From contig JBQTIQ010000011.1 in assembly GCA_052387955.1 (NCBI GenBank), forward strand, positions 5,326 through 69,325: a stretch of 64,000 nt of DNA, written 5' to 3'. The notes under the pieces are model-generated. The model was given only the letters and a program-made list of their open reading frames with translations, did not search any database and was not told the origin of the DNA. How positions within the stretch are numbered: the stretch's first letter is position 1; each line of letters starts with the position of its first letter. The translations under genes and the position numbers were made by a program. The stretch is from JBQTIQ01 sp052387955. Lineage in GTDB: Bacteria > Actinomycetota > Acidimicrobiia > Acidimicrobiales > JACDCH01. Below, one piece after another: positions 7,895-13,955 of this stretch.

Positions 7895-8221
7895 GTGGGG
7901 GGCGGGAGCCAGCAGGACGAGGGCGCCGACGTAGCCCAGCGCGGCCGGGCCGACGAGCACATCCGCCTGACCCTGCCGGCCGACAGCCGCTATCTCGATG
8001 TCGCCCTCGCCGCGCTGGAGACCCTCGCCGACCGGGCCGGGGTCGACAAGGACGGTGTGGCCGCGATGGGTGCCGCCGTGCGGGACCTCATGGCCGAACG
8101 GGTGCAGCGCCCTGCCTCGGCGGCCGGCGTCGTGGTTGTCTACGAGGTGGGCAAGGGCTTCCTCGGCGTGCGGTTCGAGGACGGCCGGCGCACCGACAGC
8201 GGGGCCTCGGCCACGGCGTAG
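7895..8221 (+). CDS. Small protein resembling the N-terminal half of an anti-sigma kinase
   Basis: A 108-residue protein starting with GTG 3 nt after the ligase stop codon, so the two are co-transcribed. RLTLPADSRYLDVALAAL followed by a second helix resembles the start of RsbW/SpoIIAB-type GHKL ATPases. The position where those proteins carry the N-box (usually AVDEACAN) reads AAVRDLMAE, and the later G boxes are absent, so ATP binding is unlikely. Function unknown. Its last 82 bp overlap the 3' end of the SufR-like gene on the other strand. The relation to GHKL proteins is my reading of weak similarity. Confidence 0.6.
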   Translation: MGGGSQQDEGADVAQRGRADEHIRLTLPADSRYLDVALAALETLADRAGVDKDGVAAMGAAVRDLMAERVQRPASAAGVVVVYEVGKGFLGVRFEDGRRTDSGASATA

Positions 8222-8853
8222 GCGCAGGTGTGGGCGCCGGCCATCAGGTGCGACACGCGCTCGATGCGGGCATCGGGCAACGCCGCTCGGATGAAGTCCA
8301 GCTCGGTCCCACAAGCGCTGCCGTAGCGTTCGGCCACCGCCCGGATGGCGCAGTTGTGCTCGACGACCCGGAAGGACCCGTCGGGCAGCTCGACGAGCTC
8401 GGCCAGGTACCCGTCCTCGTCGAGGATCCGGGTCAGCTCCCGCACCCGTTCGACGAAGGTCCGCCCGGCGAGGCGGGCCTCGGCCCGCTCCACCCGGGCC
8501 CGCCGGCGACGCTCGAAGATCTTCTCCACCAGCCCCGGGCCCTCCTCTTCGAGGTGGCTGAGGAGCTCGAGGGTCAACTCGCCGTAAGCGCGGGGGAACA
8601 GCCCCTCGCCGCCGTCGGACAGCCGGTAGAGGTGGGAGGGACGGCCGGGCCCGTCGCGCACCTGGCGGTGCTCGACCAGGCCGTCGGCGCTCAACGACCG
8701 CAGGTGCTGGCGTACCGCGCTCACGCTGATGCCCAGCGCCACCGCCAGCTCGTCGGAGCGGGTCTCACCGGACCGCTTGATCGTCCTCAGCAGTTCCCGA
8801 CGGGTGGCGGGCAGCGTGTCGAGCGCCGCGGCCGGCGACGCCCGGCCGGTCAC
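8140..8853 (-). CDS. SufR-like iron-sulfur winged-helix regulator
   Basis: A 237-residue ArsR/DeoR-type winged-helix protein related to SufR. The HTH lies at about residues 18-60 (LAVALGISVSAVRQHLRSL). The C-terminal domain carries the SufR cysteine frame C-x12-C-x13-(A)-x14-C, in which the third of the four cysteines is Ala (LPDA instead of the usual LPGC). An Fe-S cluster could still bind through the remaining three. Its ATG overlaps the stop codon of the thioesterase gene (ATGA), so both form an operon. No suf genes are in the window. The 3' end overlaps the small ligase-linked gene by 82 bp. Confidence 0.75.
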   Translation of the reverse strand: MTGRASPAAALDTLPATRRELLRTIKRSGETRSDELAVALGISVSAVRQHLRSLSADGLVEHRQVRDGPGRPSHLYRLSDGGEGLFPRAYGELTLELLSHLEEEGPGLVEKIFERRRRARVERAEARLAGRTFVERVRELTRILDEDGYLAELVELPDGSFRVVEHNCAIRAVAERYGSACGTELDFIRAALPDARIERVSHLMAGAHTCAYAVAEAPLSVRRPSSNRTPRKPLPTS

Positions 8854-9365
8854 GGCGCCCCGGCGGCGTCGCTCGGCCCCCGGAGGAAACGGCGCTCGTC
8901 GGTGCTGAGGGCCTGGCCGATGGCGTCGGCCGCCACCGCGTCGCTCAGGACCACGAAGGTCGCCTCGGTCTCGACACAGACGTCCCCTTCGGCGTCCACC
9001 ACCCGGGCAGTGGTCATGACCCGGCGGGGGGTGGTGCGGGTCACCCGGGCCTCGACCCGGTGGTCGGCGGCGCAGCGCACCGGGTGGCGGAAACGGCTCG
9101 TGGTCTCGGCGGTCACGGCGAACTTGCCGGCGATGGCGATGGCGGCCCAGGCCTGTGCTTCGTCGAGGATGGCGAGGACCAGGCCACCGTGGACATAGGA
9201 GGGCGCCCCCGAGAAGGCCTCGTCGAGGTTGAACGGCGCCACCACCATCTCGGTCTCGTCGTCATGGGCGAAGGAGATGCGCAACCCGGCCTCGTTGCCG
9301 GCCTCGCAGACGAAGCAGTTCGACTCGAATCCCCAGACGTCGTTGCGCAGCGGGTGCAGCGCCAT
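8850..9365 (-). CDS. PaaI-type hotdog thioesterase
   Basis: A 171-residue 4HBT hotdog-fold protein, probably a cytoplasmic acyl-CoA thioesterase. The core motif HGGLVLAILDEA near residue 60 contains the catalytic/oxyanion residues of the PaaI group. The N-terminus has NCFVCEAGNEAGLRI, the short Cys-containing lead-in seen in many actinobacterial members. It is the first gene of a two-gene operon with the SufR-like regulator (4-bp overlap) and lies 13 bp downstream of dut on the same strand. Substrate unknown. Confidence 0.82.
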   Translation of the reverse strand: MALHPLRNDVWGFESNCFVCEAGNEAGLRISFAHDDETEMVVAPFNLDEAFSGAPSYVHGGLVLAILDEAQAWAAIAIAGKFAVTAETTSRFRHPVRCAADHRVEARVTRTTPRRVMTTARVVDAEGDVCVETEATFVVLSDAVAADAIGQALSTDERRFLRGPSDAAGAP

Positions 9366-9378
9366 CGCGGCCCTGCGC

Positions 9379-9816
9379 CTACCGGCCGGTGGAGCCGAAG
9401 CCGGCCGTACCGCGGGCCGACGGTGCGCTCGTGCCCTCGGCCACGAAGGTGGCTTGCTCGACCCGTTGGATGACCAGTTGGGCGACCCGGTCGCCTCTGC
9501 GGACCGTGTACGCCTCCGCCGGGTCGGTGTTGACCAGCAGGACCATGATCTCGTTGCGGTACCCGGCGTCGATCAGCCCGGGGGTGTTGAGGCACGTCAC
9601 CCCGTGACGCAGGGCCAGCCCGCTGCGGGGCTGCACGAAGCCAGCGTAGCCGTCGGGTAGGACCAGCACCACGCCGGTGGGTACCAGGGCGCGGCCCCCG
9701 CCGAGCGCCAGCACCGCGTCGGTCCGGGCGTACAGGTCGGCGCCGGCGTCACCGGGATGGGCATAGGACGGCACGGGCAGGTCCGGGTCGAGCCGGATGA
9801 TCGGTATGTCCAGCAC
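9379..9816 (-). CDS. dut: dUTP diphosphatase
   Basis: The 145-residue trimeric dUTPase hydrolyses dUTP to dUMP and diphosphate, keeping uracil out of DNA. All five motifs are present in order: PGDAGADL, QPRSGLA, GLIDAGYRNEI, RGDRVAQLV and the C-terminal GTAGFGSTG that closes over the active site. The start is GTG at 9816, with TACTCT 6 nt upstream (leaderless). It is divergent from orn. Length and motif spacing are normal. Confidence 0.96.
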   Translation of the reverse strand: MLDIPIIRLDPDLPVPSYAHPGDAGADLYARTDAVLALGGGRALVPTGVVLVLPDGYAGFVQPRSGLALRHGVTCLNTPGLIDAGYRNEIMVLLVNTDPAEAYTVRRGDRVAQLVIQRVEQATFVAEGTSAPSARGTAGFGSTGR

Positions 9817-9822
9817 GGGCTC

Positions 9823-9828
9823 AGAGTA
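9823..9828 (-). promoter_or_regulatory. -10 box TACTCT of dut (leaderless)
   Basis: TACTCT on the minus strand ends 6 nt before the GTG start codon at 9816; there is no Shine-Dalgarno sequence. Confidence 0.55.
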
Positions 9829-9853
9829 CCGAGGGCCGGCCCCGCCCCCCAGC

Positions 9854-9859
9854 TAGCGT
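9854..9859 (+). promoter_or_regulatory. -10 box TAGCGT of orn
   Basis: TAGCGT lies 10 nt before the ATG at 9870. The surrounding string CCCCCCAGCTAGCGT is repeated exactly before the opuCA gene (33505-33519), so these two promoters share sequence beyond the -10 box. Confidence 0.5.
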
Positions 9860-9869
9860 GGTCGCCCGG

Positions 9870-10421
9870 ATGCTGGTGTGGATGGACCTCGAGATGACCG
9901 GGCTCGACCCAGCCCGGCACGTCATCGTCGAGATCGCCACCCTGATCACCGACGACGACCTCGATGTCGTCGCCGAAGGCCCCGACCTCGTCGTGCACCA
10001 GCCTCCCGAGGCGCTGGCGGAGATGGAGGAGGTCGTGCGGACCATGCACACCCGCAGCGGCCTCCTGCCGGCCATCGAGTCGTCGACGACGACCCTGGAC
10101 GAAGCAGGGGCGCGGACGCTGGCCTTCATCGTCGAGCACGTCCCGGCGCCTCGCACCGTTCCCCTGTGCGGGAACTCGATCGGCACCGACCGCCGCTTCC
10201 TGGCCCTGCACCTGCCAGGCATCGAGCAGCACCTGCACTACCGGTCGGTCGACGTCTCCACGGTCAAGGAACTGGCTCGGCGCTGGCATCCCGAAGTGTT
10301 GGCCGACGCCCCCCAGAAGAGCAGCGCCCACCGCGCCCTCGACGACATCCGCGAGTCGGTGGCCGAACTGGCCTACTACCGCGACCACTTCTTCCTTCCC
10401 CGTCCCGGTCCCGACGCGTAG
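9870..10421 (+). CDS. orn: Oligoribonuclease
   Basis: A 183-residue DEDDh 3'-5' exoribonuclease that degrades short RNA oligonucleotides, including pGpG from cyclic-di-GMP turnover. The first acidic pair is in VWMDLEMTGL (D and E), the next Asp in NSIGTDRRFL, and the last His/Asp in SSAHRALDDI. Length is typical. The ATG at 9870 is preferred because homology starts at once (MLVWMDLE); a GTG at 9858 would overlap the -10 box. It may be functionally linked with the diguanylate cyclase at 55.8-57.5 kb. Confidence 0.94.
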   Translation: MLVWMDLEMTGLDPARHVIVEIATLITDDDLDVVAEGPDLVVHQPPEALAEMEEVVRTMHTRSGLLPAIESSTTTLDEAGARTLAFIVEHVPAPRTVPLCGNSIGTDRRFLALHLPGIEQHLHYRSVDVSTVKELARRWHPEVLADAPQKSSAHRALDDIRESVAELAYYRDHFFLPRPGPDA

Positions 10422-10455
10422 CTCGCGCCGACGAGGCGGCCCGCGACGGGACCGG

Positions 10456-11652
10456 TCACGTCTCGATGGCGCGGCCCTTCCACGTCACCTTGCGGCGCAC
10501 GACGGTCAGGTACACCGACCGGGTGAAGATGAACAGGAAGGCGACGAGGGGCAAGGGGAACAGCAACGGCGTGATCGGCCCGAAGCGCCCGACCCGGCGC
10601 AGCATCCAGGCCAACTGCGCCACGACCGCGCCGTAGGCGGTAACGGTGAACCAGGGCCCGCTCCCCGGGCCGTCTCCGGTGAGCGCGTAACCCACCGCCC
10701 ACCACGCCGCCTGGATGAGCAGCGAGACCCACGCCACCACCAGCAACGTGGTCGGCACCCGGGTGGCGCCGGCGCCGCCGGCGAGGTTCTTCGACCACCC
10801 CTCCAGCAGCTGGCGCCAGCCCCGCGGGTACATGCGGAACGACACCGTCCCCCGCCCGCCGCGGCATACGACGTGCCGGCCGGCGGCGATGTAGCGCTGT
10901 GACAGGGCGACGTCGTCGAGCACCGAGGACCGCACCGCTTCGTGCCCCCCGGCGACCTCGTAGGCGTCGCGGGTCGTCACCAGGCAGGGACCGAAGGCAC
11001 CCCGGGGCGCCACCGCGTCACCCCGCGGCGTGAAGGCGTCGGTCCCCATCATGGCCACCACGTTGAAGAGGGCCGACGCCCGCTCGTAGGGCTTGACGGT
11101 GACGTGATAGGGCTGGACCGACAACAGCCCGTCGGGACAACGGTCCCGGTGTTCGGCCAGGGCCCGCCCGAGCCCTCCGGCCGCCATGGTCACGTCGGCG
11201 TCGAGGAAGACGAGCACATCGCCCCTGGCCGCGGCGGCGCCGGTCCAGCACGCCCACGCCTTGCCGGTCCACCCCGGGGGGAGCTCGGGCGCGGGGACCA
11301 CGGTGGCGCCACCGGCGGCGGCGACGGTGGCGGTGGCGTCGCCGCTGTGGTCGTCCACCACCACCAGCTCGTCGCCGGCGGCGAGCTGAGGCACGACCGA
11401 CCGGAGCAACGCCGGCAGGGTGCCGGCTTCGTCGCGGGCCGGTACCACGATCGAGCACGGCGGCCGGGAGGCGCCCTCGCCGTGATCCGCCGGGCGCCGG
11501 ACGGCCCACAACAGCCAACACCCGGCCAGCAACCGCACGACGAGCGAGACGAGGTCACCGACCGGCACGGTCCCATTGGATACGACCGACGCCGCCGCGG
11601 CGAGTCGGACATGGACAGCGCCGCCGCCCTCGCCACGCCAGTTCACCGACAA
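10456..11652 (-). CDS. Membrane glycosyltransferase family 2 (HpnB/CrtQ-like)
   Basis: A roughly 398-residue GT-A glycosyltransferase with membrane segments at both ends. After an N-terminal hydrophobic stretch come CSIVVPARDEAGTLP, ELVVVDDHSGD and the metal-binding VFLDADV, followed by three C-terminal membrane helices and the end motif RRKVTWKGR. This layout resembles hopanoid-linked HpnB and carotenoid-linked CrtQ enzymes, so the acceptor may be an isoprenoid lipid, but that is inference. The TTG start at 11652 is weakly supported. A later start, closer to the hydrophobic stretch, is possible. Confidence 0.75.
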   Translation of the reverse strand: MSVNWRGEGGGAVHVRLAAAASVVSNGTVPVGDLVSLVVRLLAGCWLLWAVRRPADHGEGASRPPCSIVVPARDEAGTLPALLRSVVPQLAAGDELVVVDDHSGDATATVAAAGGATVVPAPELPPGWTGKAWACWTGAAAARGDVLVFLDADVTMAAGGLGRALAEHRDRCPDGLLSVQPYHVTVKPYERASALFNVVAMMGTDAFTPRGDAVAPRGAFGPCLVTTRDAYEVAGGHEAVRSSVLDDVALSQRYIAAGRHVVCRGGRGTVSFRMYPRGWRQLLEGWSKNLAGGAGATRVPTTLLVVAWVSLLIQAAWWAVGYALTGDGPGSGPWFTVTAYGAVVAQLAWMLRRVGRFGPITPLLFPLPLVAFLFIFTRSVYLTVVRRKVTWKGRAIET

Positions 11653-11760
11653 TTCGATTGACGCCCGCCCACCGCCCGTAGTTCGATGCCCGGGACCTCC
11701 GGATCACGGGCCCTCGGCCCGGTCCGGGCACGAACCCCGGCGAGGGAGAGAGGACCGAGC

Positions 11761-11976
11761 ATGAAGAACGGCGCTTACCAGGTGATGGGGCTGCCCGCTC
11801 CCGCCGGCGCACCGTTCGCCCTCTCGCGTCCGCGTGCCGCCGCCGGTCGCGAGGCGGCCGTGCCCGGCCTCACCGTGGCCTGGCCCACGCCCATCGACGC
11901 CGACAAGCCGGCCACGCCGATGTTCGTCAACGGGCCTGATCACCGCACCCGACGACCTTGGGAGCCCTCGCAGTAG
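11761..11976 (+). CDS. Small leader-like ORF upstream of whiB (71 aa)
   Basis: A 71-residue Pro/Ala-rich ORF with a good ribosome binding site (GGGAGAGAGG, 7-8 nt before the ATG). I recognise no domain. Its stop codon lies in the loop of a perfect 9-bp hairpin (11965-11987), and a second, 13-bp hairpin with a T-rich tail follows before whiB. This suggests either a small protein gene with its own terminator or a translated leader that governs read-through into whiB. Confidence 0.5.
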   Translation: MKNGAYQVMGLPAPAGAPFALSRPRAAAGREAAVPGLTVAWPTPIDADKPATPMFVNGPDHRTRRPWEPSQ

Positions 11977-11987
11977 CGCTGCGAGGG
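11965..11987 (+). promoter_or_regulatory. Hairpin holding the leader ORF stop codon
   Basis: CCCTCGCAG (11965-11973) pairs perfectly with CTGCGAGGG (11979-11987); the 5-nt loop begins with the TAG stop of the leader ORF. An alternative small stem GGAAG/CTTCC (11986-11997) overlaps its right arm by two bases, so the two may exclude one another. Confidence 0.6.
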
Positions 11988-11998
11988 AAGGACTTCCG

Positions 11999-12028
11999 AA
12001 AGGCCGTCGGGGCAACCCGACGGCCTTT
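11999..12028 (+). terminator. 13-bp hairpin with GNRA-type loop and T-rich tail before whiB
   Basis: AAAGGCCGTCGGG (11999-12011) pairs perfectly with CCCGACGGCCTTT (12016-12028) around a GCAA tetraloop, followed by CTGCTTTCTG. It is the most canonical intrinsic terminator in the window and sits 49 bp before the whiB start, so it may attenuate whiB or end the leader transcript. Confidence 0.75.
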
Positions 12029-12077
12029 CTGCTTTCTGAGCCCGAAACCGACCACGATCCAGGGGGAAGGGGACCCG

Positions 12078-12458
12078 ATGTCTGCCCCGCAGCCAACCGA
12101 CACCAAGGACTTCGCCACGACCGGCGCGTTCGACCTCGTCCGCACCGATTGGTGGGCGCAGGCCCGCTGCGACGACCAGGCCGCCACGCTCTCGGGGCTC
12201 TTCTTCAGTGAGGAGCTCCAGGACATCGCCGCCGCCAAGCGCATCTGCGCGTTGTGCCCGGTGATGGCCGACTGCCTCGAGGGCGCTCTCGAGCGGCGTG
12301 AGCCGTGGGGAGTGTGGGGCGGCCAGCTCTTCCTCCACGGCAAGGTCCTCGACGCCAAGCGCCGGCGGGGCCGCCCGCCCAAGGTGGCCCGTCCCGAGGA
12401 CGAGTTCCCCGACGTCCCCGTCCCGGCCCACCTCCAGGACCGCCTCCGCACCGCCTGA
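12078..12458 (+). CDS. whiB: WhiB-family iron-sulfur transcriptional regulator
   Basis: A 126-residue Wbl protein. The four cluster-binding cysteines are in ARCDD and CALCPVMADC (C, then C-x2-C-x5-C), followed by the GVWGG turn that contacts sigma-A and a basic tail KRRRGRPPK suited to bind DNA. Such proteins are confined to actinobacteria and their phages. The ATG at 12078 follows GGGGAAGGGG, so this gene has a leader. The upstream region holds a small ORF and tandem hairpins that may control it. The C-terminal basic GRPPK is like WhiB1/WhiB2-type members; the exact subclass is not assigned. Confidence 0.93.
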   Translation: MSAPQPTDTKDFATTGAFDLVRTDWWAQARCDDQAATLSGLFFSEELQDIAAAKRICALCPVMADCLEGALERREPWGVWGGQLFLHGKVLDAKRRRGRPPKVARPEDEFPDVPVPAHLQDRLRTA

Positions 12459-12504
12459 CCCCGGCGCCACCCGGCCGGGGCGGGTCTCACAGCCCGGCCA
12501 GCCC

Positions 12505-12590
12505 CATGTGCAGGAACGGATACGGAGCCGTCACGGCCAGGAAACTGCCGGGCAACCCGGTTCGGGTGCACTCGCAGGAATGCCAGCACA
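12505..12590 (+). promoter_or_regulatory. Structured leader of the nitrate operon overlapping the narK start
   Basis: This stretch holds several short stems: GCCG/CGGC (12527-12537), CCGGG/CCCGG (12548-12560) and GTGC/GCAC (12566-12569 with 12586-12589). The last would enclose the AGGA and ATG of narK. The strings GGGCAACC and GGGTGC are reminiscent of actinobacterial SAM-type riboswitch cores, but I cannot fold or score it, so class and even function are open. Confidence 0.35.
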
Positions 12591-13791
12591 AGGGTTCCGC
12601 CAAGCGGGCCACCCCCCGAGCCTCATTGCCGCCCTCGTCCACTTCGACGTCTCCTTCCTGTGCTGGGTACTGCTCGGGGCATTGGGCCCCTATGTCGCCT
12701 CCGACCTGGGCCTCAACGCCACCCAGAAGGGCCTCATGGTGGCGGTGCCCCCCCTGGGCGGCGCGGCCTTCCGGCTGCTGCTAGGGCCGCTCGCCGACCG
12801 CGTCGGGATCAAGCGGCTCGGCCTGGCGACCCTCTCGCTCACGTTCATCCCCCTCGGCTGGGCCGCCGTCGCCGGAACCTCCTACGCCGAGGTGCTTGTC
12901 ATCGGGCTCCTCCTCGGCGTGGCTGGTGCCAGCTTCGCCGTGGCCCTGCCGTTGGTGAGCCGCTGGTACCCGCCCGAACACCAGGGCCTCGCCCTCGGCA
13001 TTGCCGGCGCCGGCAACTCCGGGACCGTGATCGCGGCGCTGGCCGCCCCCCGGTTGGCCGAGCACGTCGGCTGGCACGGGACCTTCGCCCTGGCCATGGT
13101 CCCGGTGACCCTGGCCTGGGTCACGTTCGCGGCCCTGGCCAAGGAGCCGCCCAAACCGGTCGGTGGCCCGCCCGCCGGCAGCGTCTTCTCGCTGCTGCGC
13201 AGCAACGATCCCCGCTGGCTGTGCTCGTTCTACCTGGTCACCTTCGGCACCTTCGTCGGCCTGTCGGGGTACATGCCGATCTTCTTCGTCGACCGGTTCG
13301 GCCTGGCCAAGGTGACGGCCGGCGCCTTCGCCGCCCTGTGCGCGGTGGCCGGGTCGTTCCTGCGCCCGCTGGGCGGATGGCTCTCGGACCGCTTCGGCGG
13401 GACGCTGGTCCTGGCCTCGGTGCTGGGCCTGGCCGCGGTGTTGGCCGGCGTGCTCACGACGTTGCCCGGCCTGGGCCTCACCGTGGCCCTGCTCTTCACC
13501 ATGCTGGGCCTGCTGGGCATGGGCAACGGCGCCGTGTTCCAGCTCGTGGGCAGCCGGGTGCCCGAACGGGTCGGGGCCATGACCGGCCTGGTCGGCGCCG
13601 CCGGCGGCCTCGGCGGCTTCGCCCTTCCCTTCGCCTTCGGGGCCCTGGCCTCGGCGACGGGCACCTTCGCCACCGGCTATACGGTCCTGGCCCTCGCCAC
13701 CACCGCCGCCGCCATCGCCGTCGGCAGCCGTGACCGCCACTGGCGAGTACCGGCCGGTGCCACCTCCAGGACACTCGAGCCCGCTCGATGA
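12580..13791 (+). CDS. narK: Nitrate/nitrite porter of the NNP family (MFS)
   Basis: A 403-residue, 12-helix MFS transporter for nitrate (and possibly nitrite). RLLLGPLADRVGIKRLG carries the substrate Arg and the MFS loop, AGAGNSGTVIAALAAP is the first nitrate signature, and MGNGAVFQLVGSRVP the second. It opens the assimilation operon and would supply nitrate to NarB. The ATG at 12580 gives the conserved N-terminus QGFRQAGH just before helix 1. AGGA is very close to the ATG, and the start lies within a predicted hairpin, so translation may be regulated. A hairpin follows the stop codon. Confidence 0.9.
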   Translation: MPAQGFRQAGHPPSLIAALVHFDVSFLCWVLLGALGPYVASDLGLNATQKGLMVAVPPLGGAAFRLLLGPLADRVGIKRLGLATLSLTFIPLGWAAVAGTSYAEVLVIGLLLGVAGASFAVALPLVSRWYPPEHQGLALGIAGAGNSGTVIAALAAPRLAEHVGWHGTFALAMVPVTLAWVTFAALAKEPPKPVGGPPAGSVFSLLRSNDPRWLCSFYLVTFGTFVGLSGYMPIFFVDRFGLAKVTAGAFAALCAVAGSFLRPLGGWLSDRFGGTLVLASVLGLAAVLAGVLTTLPGLGLTVALLFTMLGLLGMGNGAVFQLVGSRVPERVGAMTGLVGAAGGLGGFALPFAFGALASATGTFATGYTVLALATTAAAIAVGSRDRHWRVPAGATSRTLEPAR

Positions 13792-13835
13792 CCGCGGCCC
13801 TCATCGACGCCCGAGCCGCCGTGACCGTTCCTGCT

Positions 13836-13852
13836 CGGGGGCTGCGCCCCCG
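13836..13852 (+). terminator. GC hairpin between narK and nirB
   Basis: CGGGGGC, loop TGC, GCCCCCG. The same GGGGCTGCGCCCC core recurs at 44658-44670. It may lower expression of the downstream genes relative to the porter. The following 100 bp include a GCTCGCT-rich stretch but no gene. Confidence 0.5.
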
Positions 13853-13955
13853 GAGCCCTATCGTCGCCCGGCTCGCTGGCGCTCGCTCGGTCGACCGGTC
13901 ACCCGTGGGCCTCTCGCCAGTTGGTGCACCAGTGACCGCCATCGAGGCGGTCTAG

